A stretch of 64,000 nucleotides of DNA from Kibdelosporangium sp. MJ126-NF4 (GCF_000826545.1 NZ_CDME01000008.1:744001-808000); one strand, 5' to 3'. Counted from the first letter of the stretch, positions 8,793-17,828 are shown. Translations and numbers: made by a program. The notes: generated by a model not told the origin, from the letters alone.

Positions 8793-9611
8793 ATGTCTGT
8801 TCCCGCCCGCACGGTCCTGATCACCGGTGCCACTGACGGCGTCGGCTACGAAACCGCCCGTCTGCTCGCCGAGGAAGGGTGCGTTGTCATCGTGCACGCG
8901 CGCACCCTGGAACGTGGTGAGGAAGCGCTGGCCCGCATGGTGCAGGGCGGTGCCGATGCCATGCGGTTGCGTCTCGCGGTGGCGGACTTCGCCAGCTTCA
9001 GCGAAGTCGCGACCATGGCCCACCTGGTCGCCGACGCGCATTCCCGGATCGATGTCCTGGTCAACAACGCCGCCACAGCGGGGGAGAACCGCCAGACGCT
9101 GACCGAGGACGGTCACGAGCAGACGTGGCAGGTCAACTACCTGTCGCACTATCTGCTCACCATGATGCTCGAACGGTCGCTCACCCACGCCAGGCTGGTC
9201 AACCTGTCGTCCACGCTGCACCGTGGGGCGAACATCCACTGGACGGACCTCAACCGGTCGGGCCGCTACTCCCGTGGTGGGGCCTACGCCCAGTCCAAGC
9301 TGGCGATGGCCATGTTCGCCAAGGCACTACCGGAGTTCGGGCCGGTCGGCGTCAGCGCGGTGAGTGTCCACCCGGGAATCCTGGCCACGAACCTGTTGCA
9401 CGCCTACAGCCTCAACGGTCGTCCTGCCAGTGAAGGCGCCGCGGTCGTCACCCGGCTCTGTTCGTCGACGATGCGCGTGGTGAACGGCGGCTACTACAAC
9501 GAGCAACTCCGGCACGCGCCGACGTCCGCCGAGGTGCAGAACAGGCGTTCGGTGGAACGCCTGTGGGATCTCAGCGCTCAGCTGACCGGGATGGGTTCGT
9601 CGGTCAGCTGA
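8793..9611 (+). CDS. Short-chain dehydrogenase/reductase
   Basis: A 272-aa classical-type SDR with an intact active site: cofactor motif TGATDGVGYE near residue 12, NNAA in place of NNAG, catalytic Ser in NLSSTLH, and YAQSK as the YxxxK pair. It resembles retinol-dehydrogenase/WW-domain-oxidoreductase-like SDRs that reduce ketones or aldehydes. I chose the ATG at 8793 over the TTG 6 nt upstream. The last 8 nt overlap the 3' end of the convergent regulator gene. The upstream paralog (7575-8381) is degenerate, so this is probably the active copy. Confidence 0.88.
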   Translation: MSVPARTVLITGATDGVGYETARLLAEEGCVVIVHARTLERGEEALARMVQGGADAMRLRLAVADFASFSEVATMAHLVADAHSRIDVLVNNAATAGENRQTLTEDGHEQTWQVNYLSHYLLTMMLERSLTHARLVNLSSTLHRGANIHWTDLNRSGRYSRGGAYAQSKLAMAMFAKALPEFGPVGVSAVSVHPGILATNLLHAYSLNGRPASEGAAVVTRLCSSTMRVVNGGYYNEQLRHAPTSAEVQNRRSVERLWDLSAQLTGMGSSVS

Positions 9612-10344
9612 GGTTCGCGAGCCGTTCGTGGTCGGGGTCCTTCGTGTGCACCTGCCGCCAGTGTTCGGCCGCGCGGACCAGTTCCTCGTACACGCGTTCC
9701 AGGAAATGACCCACGTCCTGCAGGCGGAGGCCCGCCGGTGTGACGGTGCCAAGGATCTCGGAGCCTCGCCGGACGGTGTCGGCCAGCATCGCGTTGCTCC
9801 GCGCGCTGGCCAACATCGCCCGGTACCAGACGTCGTCGTCGATGACGTACCGGTCGCGCCGCTGGCGGGGGTCGCGTTGGCGGGTCACGAGTTCCTGCTC
9901 TTCGAGCGTGCCGATCGCGGTGGAGATCGAGGCCGGGCTGACCTGGAGGCGCTGGACCAGTTCGGCCGCGGTGAGGCTGCCCGTGTCGGTGGTGTAGAGG
10001 CAGGCGAGCACCCTGGCCGTCATCCGTGAGAACCCGGTCAGCACCAGGACGGTGGTGAGCTCGTCCTCGAAGGCCCGCACGGTTTCCGGGTCGCGTCCGG
10101 GGGTGCCGACGATCGACGGTGCCGCTGTGGTGGGTCTGGATTTGCCGCGCCGCGCTCGGTCCACTGTGGCCTGTTGGGCGCGGTTGGGCCGGTAGCCGTG
10201 GGCACCGCCGTTGCGGGCGACCTCACGGGTGATCGTCGACGCTGGACGGCCAAGGCGTTTGGCGATCTCCGCGTAGCTGAGTCCGTCCGTCAGCCCGGCC
10301 GCGATGTCCTGCCGGTCCTCGGGACTCAGCCTGCCTCCTGGCAT
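9604..10344 (-). CDS. Regulator with N-terminal IS30-type HTH and MarR/GbsR-like domain
   Basis: A 246-aa two-part regulator. Residues 1-50 form a Tra8/IS30-like helix-turn-helix (LSPEDRQDIAAGLTDGLSYAEIAKRLGRPASTITREV, split here only for description). The second half is a GbsR/MarR-type winged helix (GFSRMTARVLACLY, LTAAELVQRLQVSPASIS, RQRDPRQRRDRY) with a helical tail. The start at 10344 is supported by a GGAGG eight bases upstream; the frame is open to 10440 but that extension lacks the motif. It is divergent from the P450/ABC operon and separated by repeated CTCATTGCAAA sites, so it probably controls both itself and that operon. Confidence 0.85.
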   Translation of the reverse strand: MPGGRLSPEDRQDIAAGLTDGLSYAEIAKRLGRPASTITREVARNGGAHGYRPNRAQQATVDRARRGKSRPTTAAPSIVGTPGRDPETVRAFEDELTTVLVLTGFSRMTARVLACLYTTDTGSLTAAELVQRLQVSPASISTAIGTLEEQELVTRQRDPRQRRDRYVIDDDVWYRAMLASARSNAMLADTVRRGSEILGTVTPAGLRLQDVGHFLERVYEELVRAAEHWRQVHTKDPDHERLANLS

Positions 10345-10407
10345 TGGTTCGCCTCCAGTGACGTCCGGTGGATGGGCACTGCCGCCCCAGTATGCGTTCA
10401 GAGCGAG

Positions 10408-10462
10408 CTCATTGCAAAGAGGTCGGCGACTCCTTTGCATTCAACTGCAGGCTCATTGCAAA
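10408..10462. promoter_or_regulatory. Paired CTCATTGCAAA repeats, candidate MarR/GbsR operator
   Basis: CTCATTGCAAA occurs exactly at 10408-10418 and 10452-10462, 44 bp apart (about four helical turns), with a partial inverted copy (CTCCTTTGCAT) between them. The sites lie just upstream of the regulator start (10344) and about 140 bp before the P450 gene. Confidence 0.6.
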
Positions 10463-10602
10463 ACTTTAACGGCTTTGAACAGCGATGATCGTGAATGTTC
10501 GAGATTCTCTGTTTGAGAATTCGCTGAACGCTACCTAGCGTTCACGGTGTCCTGAAGACCCGGACGACCTTCACCGATCATTCGTCGTTTCAAGGAGCCG
10601 AG

Positions 10603-11790
10603 ATGACTGAACCCGTGGTGGCCGCGCTGCCCGTGACACGCCCCGCAGGCTGTCCCTTCGATCCGCCCGAGGAACTGTCGCAGCTGCGTGAGCAGCGGCC
10701 GGTGACCCGGCTGGCCTTCCCCAACGGGCACGTGGGCTGGCTGGTCACCGGCCACGCGGAGGCTCGCGCGGTGCTGGCGGACCGCCGCTTCAGCTCTCGG
10801 TACGAGCTGATGCACTACCCGTTGCCCGGTGTCGACGAGTTGCCACCGGCGCCAGTCGGGGATCTCACCGGGATCGACCCGCCTGAGCACACCCGTTACC
10901 GCAAGCTGCTCACCGGCAAGTTCACCACCAGGCGGATGAGCCTGCTCGCCGACCGCATCGAGGAGGTCACCCTCGAGCACTTGGACGCCATGGCGTTGCA
11001 GGGGCCGCCGGTGGATCTGGTGAAAGTGTTCGCCCAGCCGGTTCCCGCGGTGATGATCTGCGAACTGCTCGGTGTGCCCTACGTCCACCGCGAGACCTTC
11101 CAACGGCACGCGTTGGTGTTGGCCTCACCGGACACCTCACCGGAGGAGATGTACGGCGCATACACCGGAGTTCAGGAGTATCTGCAGGAACTGGTCAAGG
11201 CCAAGCGCGCCGAGCCCACCGACGACCTGCTCAGCGACCTGACCGCCAGTGATCTGACCGACGAGGAACTGGCCGGGATCGGCACCTTCCTGCTGGGCGC
11301 GGGTCTGGACACCACCACCAACATGCTCGCCCTCGGCGTCTTCGCGCTCCTGCGGCATCCCGAGCAGTTCGCCGTCCTGCAGGCCGACCCGGACATCGCC
11401 GTGCGGGCCGTCGAGGAGTTGCTGCGCTACGTGAACATCGCCCACAGCAGCCTGAAGTCCGCGCTGGAGGACGTGAATCTCGACGGCCACGAGATCAAGG
11501 CCGGGGAGACGGTCGTCATCTCGGTACAGACCGCCAACCGGGATCCGCGGAAGTTCGCCGACCCCGACACGCTCGACCTGAACCGGGACGCCACCGGGCA
11601 CCTGGCCTTCTTCCACGGCATTCACCAGTGCCTCGGCCAGCAACTGGCCCGGACCCAGCTGCGCATCGCCATCCCGGCGCTGGTCGCCCAGTTCCCCACG
11701 CTGCACCTCGCCGTGCCGCCGGAGGAAGTGCCGATGCGTGCCGCCCACCAACCCATCTACGGCGTCCAGTCGCTCCCTGTCGCCTGGTGA
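10603..11790 (+). CDS. Cytochrome P450 (bacterial CYP107-like class)
   Basis: A 395-aa soluble P450. The heme-binding loop is FFHGIHQCLG with ligand Cys343; the I-helix oxygen-activation motif is GAGLDTTTN; the K-helix ExxR is EELLR. The N-terminus (PFDPPEEL, VTGHAEARAVLADRRFS) is typical of the EryF/PikC-like actinobacterial class that oxidises macrolides, terpenes or fatty-acyl compounds. An AAGGAG ribosome site precedes the ATG. It is followed closely by a DrrAB-type exporter and divergent from its likely regulator, so a biosynthetic or detoxifying oxidation coupled to export is plausible. The substrate is unknown. Confidence 0.93.
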   Translation: MTEPVVAALPVTRPAGCPFDPPEELSQLREQRPVTRLAFPNGHVGWLVTGHAEARAVLADRRFSSRYELMHYPLPGVDELPPAPVGDLTGIDPPEHTRYRKLLTGKFTTRRMSLLADRIEEVTLEHLDAMALQGPPVDLVKVFAQPVPAVMICELLGVPYVHRETFQRHALVLASPDTSPEEMYGAYTGVQEYLQELVKAKRAEPTDDLLSDLTASDLTDEELAGIGTFLLGAGLDTTTNMLALGVFALLRHPEQFAVLQADPDIAVRAVEELLRYVNIAHSSLKSALEDVNLDGHEIKAGETVVISVQTANRDPRKFADPDTLDLNRDATGHLAFFHGIHQCLGQQLARTQLRIAIPALVAQFPTLHLAVPPEEVPMRAAHQPIYGVQSLPVAW

Positions 11791-11819
11791 CCTGGATCCC
11801 GCTGGCAGAAATGAAAACT

Positions 11820-12782
11820 ATGACTACCGACCACTATCAACCGGCGCTCACGGCGACCGGCCTGCGCAAGGCGTACGGCGACCACGTTGTGCTCGACGGG
11901 ATCGACCTCGACATCCCCGCGGCGTCGATCTTCGCGCTGCTCGGCCCGAACGGTGCGGGCAAGACCACCGTGGTGCAGATCTTGTCCACACTCATCCGCG
12001 CCGACGCCGGGGAGATGCGGATCGTGGGCCACGACGTGGTCCGTGACCCGGACGCGGTCCGCGCCATGATCGGCGTCACCGGCCAGTTCTCCGCGGTGGA
12101 CGGCCTGCTCACCGGTGCGGAGAACCTGAGGATGATGGCGGACCTGCACCGGTTGCCCCGCCGGGACCGGCCGCGGATCGCCGGCGACCTGCTCCAGCGG
12201 TTTGATCTGGAGGACGCGGCGAACAAACCGGTTTCGACGTACTCCGGCGGAATGCGGCGACGCCTCGACCTCGCCATGACGCTGGTCGGCAGGCCAAGGG
12301 TGATCTTTCTCGACGAGCCGACCACCGGGCTGGACCCGCGCAGCAGGCGGACCATGTGGGAGATCATCCGCACGCTGGTGGCCGAGGACGGCGTCACGAT
12401 CTTCCTCACCACCCAGTACCTGGAGGAAGCCGACCAACTCGCCGACCGGATCGCGGTGCTGTACAAGGGAAGAACAGTCGCCCAGGGCACCGCGGACGAA
12501 CTCAAGCGACAGGTCCGCGGCGGGCACATCACCCTGCGGTTCGCTGACGCCGACGGCTACGAACACGCGGCCCGGACGATGAACGTGTTGTCGCGCGACG
12601 ACGAGGCGCTCACCCTGCAGATCCCCGGCCATGGCGACGTCCGATCGTTGCGCGCACTGCTCGACTGGCTCGACAGCGCTTCGCTCACAGTGGACGAACT
12701 CCAGGTGCGCACTCCCGATCTCGACGATGTCTTCTTCGCCCTGACGGGCAACCAGGTCGCGGAACAGGAGCCTGCCCGATGA
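11820..12782 (+). CDS. Daunorubicin-resistance (DrrA)-type ABC transporter ATPase
   Basis: About 320 aa. Walker A GPNGAGKTT, signature YSGGMRRRLDLAMTL, Walker B VIFLDEPTTGLDPRSR, and the H-loop position occupied by Gln (FLTTQYLEEA), a DrrA hallmark. The C-terminal extension (about residues 225-320) matches the DUF4162-type tail of DrrA proteins. The start could be ATG 11820 or ATG 11811; neither has a strong ribosome site. The stop overlaps the permease start by 4 nt. Known relatives export anthracyclines and other hydrophobic secondary metabolites. Confidence 0.92.
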   Translation: MTTDHYQPALTATGLRKAYGDHVVLDGIDLDIPAASIFALLGPNGAGKTTVVQILSTLIRADAGEMRIVGHDVVRDPDAVRAMIGVTGQFSAVDGLLTGAENLRMMADLHRLPRRDRPRIAGDLLQRFDLEDAANKPVSTYSGGMRRRLDLAMTLVGRPRVIFLDEPTTGLDPRSRRTMWEIIRTLVAEDGVTIFLTTQYLEEADQLADRIAVLYKGRTVAQGTADELKRQVRGGHITLRFADADGYEHAARTMNVLSRDDEALTLQIPGHGDVRSLRALLDWLDSASLTVDELQVRTPDLDDVFFALTGNQVAEQEPAR

Positions 12783-13570
12783 GCACCGTTTCCCACGCAC
12801 TGACCGACTCGGCCACCATGCTGCGCCGCCAATTGCGGCACATGCTGCGCTACCCGGCGCTCACCCTGATGGCGGCCGGGATTCCGGTGATCTTCCTGCT
12901 GTTGTTCGTCTACGTTTTCGGCGGCACGCTCGGCAACGGCCTCGGCGGGGCACTGGGCGGCCGGGCCGACTACGTGAACTACGTCGCTCCGGGCATCATC
13001 CTGATGACCATCGCCACCTCGGCTCAGGGCACAGCGATCAACGTCGCCACCGACATGACCGAGGGCATCGTCGCCCGGTTCCGCACCATGGCCATCGCCC
13101 GGGTCTCGGTGCTCACGGGCCACGTGCTGGGCAGTCTGATCCAGACTCTGCTGAGCATGGCGATCGTCGTCGGTGTCGCTTTGCTGGTGGGATTCGAGCC
13201 CACCGCGGGGTTCGGTGAGTGGCTCGCCGCGGCCGGCCTGCTCGTGATGATCACGTTCGCGTTGACGTGGCTGTGTGTCGCGCTGGCCATGGTGACCAAG
13301 AGCGTTGCCGCGGCCAGCAACCTGCCGATGCCGTTGATGATCCTGCCGATGATCGGCAGCGGCTTCGTCCCCACCGACTCGATGCCCGCCGGGCTGAAGT
13401 GGTTCGCCGAGTACCAACCATTCACCCCGTTCATCGAGTCCCTGCGCGGGCTGCTGATGGGCACGCCGATCGGCAACAGCGCGGTGCTCGCCGTCATCTG
13501 GTGCGCGGTGATCGCACTGGGCGGCTATGTCTGGGCCAAGAAGCTCTACAACCGCGAACCCACCCGGTAA
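12779..13570 (+). CDS. DrrB-type ABC-2 family permease
   Basis: A 263-aa membrane subunit with six predicted helices: one near residues 25-48, then pairs around 60-90, 105-165, 170-190 and a final helix near 235-255. The EGIVARFRTMAI cytoplasmic loop and the PxxxLPxWxxxFxxxxPxTP-like segment (WFAEYQPFTPFIESLRGL) are conserved in ABC-2/DrrB permeases. It overlaps the ATPase gene by 4 nt and completes the exporter. Confidence 0.92.
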   Translation: MSTVSHALTDSATMLRRQLRHMLRYPALTLMAAGIPVIFLLLFVYVFGGTLGNGLGGALGGRADYVNYVAPGIILMTIATSAQGTAINVATDMTEGIVARFRTMAIARVSVLTGHVLGSLIQTLLSMAIVVGVALLVGFEPTAGFGEWLAAAGLLVMITFALTWLCVALAMVTKSVAAASNLPMPLMILPMIGSGFVPTDSMPAGLKWFAEYQPFTPFIESLRGLLMGTPIGNSAVLAVIWCAVIALGGYVWAKKLYNREPTR

Positions 13571-13601
13571 ACGTTTCTGCCTTTCATGATGGGGGAGATC
13601 T

Positions 13602-14594
13602 GTGTCTGTTCCGACGTTCCCGCGCGCATGGCACCGGCCGCTGATGGCGAGCACGATGTTCATGGTGGGCCTGTTCCTGGTGTCGATCGTGGGCCTGATC
13701 GTGGACGATCGTGTGCTGCTCAACGAATCGGTGTGGGTGAAACCGCTGAAGTTCGGCTTCGCCTTCGCGGTGTACGGGGCAACCTTGGCCTGGCTGCTCA
13801 CCAAGCTACACAAGGCAAAGCGCTTCGGCTGGTGGCTTGGTACCGGGCACGCGGTGTTCACGGCTCTCGACGTCGGCGCCATCGCGCTCCAGGCGGCGCG
13901 CGGCACGTTCAGCCATTTCAACACCGACCTGGACGAGCCGGTGAACGCCGTGGTGCTGGGCATCCTCACCTACGGCGTCCCGCCGGTCCTCGTTTTCAAC
14001 CTGGTCATCGCGATCCTCGTGCTCGCCCAGCGAGTCGGTGACCGGGCGCAGACCGTGGCGCTGCGAGTCGGACTGACTCTGGCCATCGTCGGCATGAGCG
14101 TTCCGATCTGGCTGGGCGTGTCCCAGGGGATCAAAGAGCGTACGGTGATCGACGCCAACGGCAAAGCGGTCACGATGTACACCGGGCACGGCATCGGAGA
14201 TCCCGACGGAACCGGCATGTTCCTGACCAACTGGAGCGTGACCGGCGGCGACATGCGGGTACCGCACTTCGTCGGCATGCATGGCATCCACGTACTGCTG
14301 TTGCTCACGGTCATCCTCGGTGCACTCGCAGGCCGTTACACCTGGCTGCGGAACGAGAAGGTCCGTTCCCGGCTGGTCGGAGTGGCTGGTTTCGGCTACT
14401 GCGGGCTGATGGCGATCCTGGTCTGGCAGGCCGGTCGCGGCCAGTCGCTCATCCACCCCGACGCTCAGACCGGGATCGCCTTCGCCGCGCTGGTGGTGGT
14501 CACAGCGATTGCGGCCGGGGCCGTGATCGCGTCGAGCACTTCTGTCCGTGCGACGCCCGAGAAGCATCGTAAAACCGCGATGAAACCGCGGTGA
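13602..14594 (+). CDS. Polytopic membrane protein, unknown function
   Basis: A 330-aa protein starting at GTG with a GGGGGAG ribosome site, 31 nt after the exporter genes. Seven or eight hydrophobic helices are visible. A polar external segment around residues 165-210 contains a Gly/Asp-rich stretch (HGIGDPDGTGMF), and one helix begins with His residues (PHFVGMHGIHVLL) that could bind a metal or heme. I do not recognise the family. Its position suggests cotranscription with the P450/DrrAB genes. Confidence 0.7.
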   Translation: MSVPTFPRAWHRPLMASTMFMVGLFLVSIVGLIVDDRVLLNESVWVKPLKFGFAFAVYGATLAWLLTKLHKAKRFGWWLGTGHAVFTALDVGAIALQAARGTFSHFNTDLDEPVNAVVLGILTYGVPPVLVFNLVIAILVLAQRVGDRAQTVALRVGLTLAIVGMSVPIWLGVSQGIKERTVIDANGKAVTMYTGHGIGDPDGTGMFLTNWSVTGGDMRVPHFVGMHGIHVLLLLTVILGALAGRYTWLRNEKVRSRLVGVAGFGYCGLMAILVWQAGRGQSLIHPDAQTGIAFAALVVVTAIAAGAVIASSTSVRATPEKHRKTAMKPR

Positions 14595-14654
14595 AACGCG
14601 GGGCCGGAGCCTGGGTGTGGACAGGGCAGAGACAAACCACAGCGTGCCGCGTTG

Positions 14655-14703
14655 GTGTCAGCGTGTCAGGGCCGGTGTCAGTGCGGTGGCTGTTCGGTGT
14701 CAG
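14655..14703 (+). repeat. Four GTGTCAG direct repeats upstream of a serine hydrolase gene
   Basis: GTGTCAG occurs at 14655-14661, 14663-14669, 14675-14681 and 14697-14703, ending 22 bp before the next start codon. Repeats at this distance are compatible with a regulator-binding array, but the spacing is irregular. Confidence 0.45.
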
Positions 14704-14725
14704 GGCGTGAGGTGATTGTGGCGGC

Positions 14726-15973
14726 ATGATCAGTTCAGGTAGGGCGGCTTCGGTGCCGCGAAAGGCGTTTCATGGCAGGACTGTCCGGGTGCCGCAGTTG
14801 CTCCGGCGAGCGGGGGCCACGGCGTTGGCGGTCACGCTAGTGGCAGGGCTGGCCGCACCTGGAGTGGCGACAGCGGCCGACACGCCGGTGTCGAAGGTTG
14901 CTGCCAGGCAGGATCGCCCGGAGCTACAGAGGGCCATCCAGAAGCTCGTCGATGCCGGTTTCGCCGGAGTGCAGATGCGTGTGCACGATGCGCGGGGTGA
15001 CTGGGTCGGCAGTGCCGGGGTGCGCAAGCTGGGCGAGACGGCGAAGCCACCGACGAACGGCCGGTTTCGGATAGGCAGCAACACCAAGACCTTCACCGCG
15101 ACCGTGGTCCTGCAACTGGTGGCCGAGGGCAAGGTCGGACTGGACGCCCCGGCCGCCGACTACCTGCCCCGGTTGGGGCTGGACCGGCGGATCACGGTCC
15201 GGATGCTGCTGCAGCACACCAGCGGGGTGTTCAACTACACCGGCGAGTACTTCCCCGACGGGACGGTCGTGCCCGGGATTGTTTGGGCGGGTAAGGAGTG
15301 GGTGGACAACCGGTTCCACACCTACCAGCCGGAGGAACTGGTCCGGTTCGCGTTGTCCAAACCGGCGCGGTTCGAGCCAGGGACGGGCTGGAGCTACTCC
15401 AACACCAACTACACGCTGGCCAGGCTGCTGATCGAGAACGTCACCGGCCGTTCCTACGCAGAGGAGATGCAGCGGCGGATCCTGCGACCGCTCGGGCTGC
15501 GGGGCACTGTGGTGCCGGGCGCCTCGCCGGAGATGCCCGGGCCACACGCCCATGCCTACTACCGCTACCAGGACGCCGGACAGTGGAAGACGATCGACGT
15601 CACCCGCCAGAACCCATCCTGGGCACCCGCCGCCGGTGACATGATCTCGACCACCCAGGATCTCCACACGTTCTTCTCCGCGCTGATGGGCGGCAAGCTC
15701 CTGCCGACCCCGCTGATGGCCGAGATGCGCCGGACACAGCCGAACACCAACGGCTTCGGCCTGGGGGTGCGCGTGCAGGAGGCGGCCCCGGACTGCGGCG
15801 GCACCGTCTATTTCCACAACGGCGGTGTCAACGGCTACGGGACGCTGATGTACAGCACGCCCGACGGCCGCAAAACCATGACCGCCTCGATAACCATCGG
15901 CGACGCCGCGATCGACCCGGTACAGGTGTTCCCGCGGGCGTCGGACGAGCTCGTCAAGACGGTGTTCTGCTGA
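14726..15973 (+). CDS. Secreted serine hydrolase (beta-lactamase / D-Ala-D-Ala carboxypeptidase family)
   Basis: A 415-aa exported enzyme. An N-terminal signal peptide (hydrophobic LLRRAGATALAVTLVAGL, cleavage near ATAA) precedes a class C beta-lactamase-fold domain with SxxK as GSNTKTF, YxN as YSNTNY and an HxG-type third motif as FHNGGVNGYG. These match Streptomyces R61-like DD-peptidases and related esterases acting on peptidoglycan peptides outside the membrane. The exact start is unclear: ATG 14726 has no good ribosome site, and GTG 14788 would leave a compact signal peptide. It is followed after 29 nt by a second serine hydrolase. Confidence 0.88.
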   Translation: MISSGRAASVPRKAFHGRTVRVPQLLRRAGATALAVTLVAGLAAPGVATAADTPVSKVAARQDRPELQRAIQKLVDAGFAGVQMRVHDARGDWVGSAGVRKLGETAKPPTNGRFRIGSNTKTFTATVVLQLVAEGKVGLDAPAADYLPRLGLDRRITVRMLLQHTSGVFNYTGEYFPDGTVVPGIVWAGKEWVDNRFHTYQPEELVRFALSKPARFEPGTGWSYSNTNYTLARLLIENVTGRSYAEEMQRRILRPLGLRGTVVPGASPEMPGPHAHAYYRYQDAGQWKTIDVTRQNPSWAPAAGDMISTTQDLHTFFSALMGGKLLPTPLMAEMRRTQPNTNGFGLGVRVQEAAPDCGGTVYFHNGGVNGYGTLMYSTPDGRKTMTASITIGDAAIDPVQVFPRASDELVKTVFC

Positions 15974-16002
15974 AGCGTTTGGATTCCGGAAAGGATTGCA
16001 GC

Positions 16003-17346
16003 ATGGTAGATGCGACAAGCGGGACGCCCGAACAAGGACGCGTTGGACGCCGGACCGTGTTGACGGGCGCGCTGGGTGCCGGAGCGCTCGTTGGCCTCGC
16101 TGGCCGCGGCAACGCGTCTGTGAGCGATTGTGGTGACGGTGTCGAGCACGGCTGGGGAAAGGTCGCTGACGCGTTCCGCGCGAACTTCACAGGGAATCCC
16201 GGCGAGATCGGCGCGGCGTGCAGCGTCTACGTGGGCGGCCGTTCTGTGGTGAACCTGTGGGGCGGCCACGCCGATCGCGCAGCGAACCGGCCGTGGCGCA
16301 GGAACACCATCGTCCAGGTCGCGTCCACGACGAAGGGCGCCACCGCGATCTGCGCCCACCTGTTGGCGCAGCGTGGTGAGCTGGATCTGGACGCCCCGGT
16401 GGTCAAGTACTGGCCGGAGTTCGGCGCAGGAGGCAAGGAGAAGATCCTCGTGCGCTGGTTGCTGTCGCACCAGGCTGGCCTGCCGATCGTCGACGGACCG
16501 CTGACGTTCGAGCAGGCGTGCGCGTGGCATCCGGTCATTCGGGCACTGGAGGCACAGAAGCCGCTGTGGAAGCCGGGCACAGAACACGTCTACCACGCTG
16601 TCACGTACGGGTTTCTGGTCGGCGAGGTCGTGCGCCGGATCACCGGCAAGTCGTTGGGCAGGTTCTTCGCCGATGAGGTGGCTGGTCCGCTCGGACTGAG
16701 CGCCTGGATCGGGCTGCCCGAGAAAGAAGAGAAGCGAGTCGCCCGGTCCGAGGACGCGGCGCCGTTCACCCTGGAAGAGTTGATCGCCGGGATGATCCAG
16801 GTGACCGGGCTGGACGCGGATACCGTCACCGCGTGGGTCCAGGCCCTGTGGGCTCCGGGTTCGGTCCAGGCTCGCGCCGGTGTACTTGGTGGCGCCCTGG
16901 ACCCGACGACCGAGTACTTCCGCACGCGTGCCTGGCGGGCGGCGGAGTTCCCGGCCGCGAACATGCTCTGCGACGCGCGGTCGTTGGCCCGGATGTATGC
17001 CGCCACGGTGAGCCGCGTCGACGGGGTTCGGCTACTGAATCCTCTGACAGTCAAGAAGATGACGGCCGTGCAGACCGACAAGACGCCGATGCACGGACTG
17101 CCGCCGGGGTTGAACCTTCCGGCTGATCGCTCGTTCTACATGTCGCTCGGGTTCATGCGGTCCAGCTATCCGATGCCGATGGTCGGCCCGGGGTCCTTCG
17201 GTCATCCGGGCTCCGGTGGGTCGATCGGTTTCGCGGATCCCGATGCCGGTGTCGGCTTCGGCTACGTGACGAACCTGTGGAACTACCGCCCCGACGACCC
17301 GCGGGCGGCGAACCTGATCAAAGCAGTTCGATCCTGCCTCGGATGA
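16003..17346 (+). CDS. Tat-exported serine hydrolase (class C beta-lactamase/EstB-like)
   Basis: About 447 aa. The start at ATG 16003 has an AAAGGA ribosome site; a TTG 24 nt upstream is less likely. GRRTVLTGALGAGALVG is a twin-arginine signal. The beta-lactamase-family fold shows the nucleophile motif STTKGAT (SxxK), a Tyr motif YHAVTYG (YxxxY rather than YxN), and a GHPGSGGS motif near the end. That combination is typical of EstB/LpqK-like esterases more than of penicillin-binding enzymes. It forms a tandem with the preceding serine hydrolase. Confidence 0.88.
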   Translation: MVDATSGTPEQGRVGRRTVLTGALGAGALVGLAGRGNASVSDCGDGVEHGWGKVADAFRANFTGNPGEIGAACSVYVGGRSVVNLWGGHADRAANRPWRRNTIVQVASTTKGATAICAHLLAQRGELDLDAPVVKYWPEFGAGGKEKILVRWLLSHQAGLPIVDGPLTFEQACAWHPVIRALEAQKPLWKPGTEHVYHAVTYGFLVGEVVRRITGKSLGRFFADEVAGPLGLSAWIGLPEKEEKRVARSEDAAPFTLEELIAGMIQVTGLDADTVTAWVQALWAPGSVQARAGVLGGALDPTTEYFRTRAWRAAEFPAANMLCDARSLARMYAATVSRVDGVRLLNPLTVKKMTAVQTDKTPMHGLPPGLNLPADRSFYMSLGFMRSSYPMPMVGPGSFGHPGSGGSIGFADPDAGVGFGYVTNLWNYRPDDPRAANLIKAVRSCLG

Positions 17347-17405
17347 CGGACAGTCGGGGCCGACCAGTGAGAGGCCACTCCGAGTCCTGTTAGGACTGCC
17401 AGGAC

Positions 17406-17441
17406 ACACCCCAGGTGATCATGCTGGATCACCTGGGGTGT
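17406..17441. terminator. Bidirectional terminator hairpin
   Basis: Perfect 15-bp stem (ACACCCCAGGTGATC and its complement) with a 6-nt loop, between the serine hydrolase ending at 17346 (+) and the hypothetical gene ending at 17469 (-). Confidence 0.85.
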
Positions 17442-17468
17442 CGTGCGCAAACCCGCCGATCAACGCGG

Positions 17469-17816
17469 TCAGCGGGTGCTGACCGCGGCCACCCCGTCCT
17501 CGGACTCGCCGACCACGACGTCAACGGTGACGGCGACCGGATATTTCGCGTCCGGGGTCACCGCGCCGTGGTTGCCGAAGGAGGGGACCTTGCCGACCAG
17601 TTGGTGCGGGCGACCGTACGCGTCGGTGAACTCGACGAGGACCAACCCGGGGTAGTCGTCATCAAGCAAGGCGATCGCCTCGGCGTCGAACTCGCACAGC
17701 TCGCCATCCAGGAAGAAGGTGGCGGGTCGCACGTCGGACAGGTCGACCTCGATAACCAGTGGTTGGCGCCATCTCGCTACGCCGACGGCACCGCGCCGCT
17801 CACCATTGACACACAA
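17469..17816 (-). CDS. Hypothetical protein, 115 aa
   Basis: The frame has only a TTG as a start (17816), because an in-frame stop lies 24 nt upstream. The product is acidic and looks like a small beta-rich globular protein (LVIEVDLSDVRPATFFLDG, then GLVLVEFTDAYGRPHQLVGKVPSFG), without signal or membrane segments. I do not recognise the family. It lies between two strong signals, the 17406 hairpin and a palindrome at 17829, which supports it being a real gene. Confidence 0.6.
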   Translation of the reverse strand: MCVNGERRGAVGVARWRQPLVIEVDLSDVRPATFFLDGELCEFDAEAIALLDDDYPGLVLVEFTDAYGRPHQLVGKVPSFGNHGAVTPDAKYPVAVTVDVVVGESEDGVAAVSTR

Positions 17817-17828
17817 GGTGAAGCGCGA

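Noticed and set aside
12557..13969. 470-codon minus-strand frame under the DrrB permease and membrane protein genes
   Set aside because: Antisense shadow of two hydrophobic plus-strand proteins; no start signal or domain.
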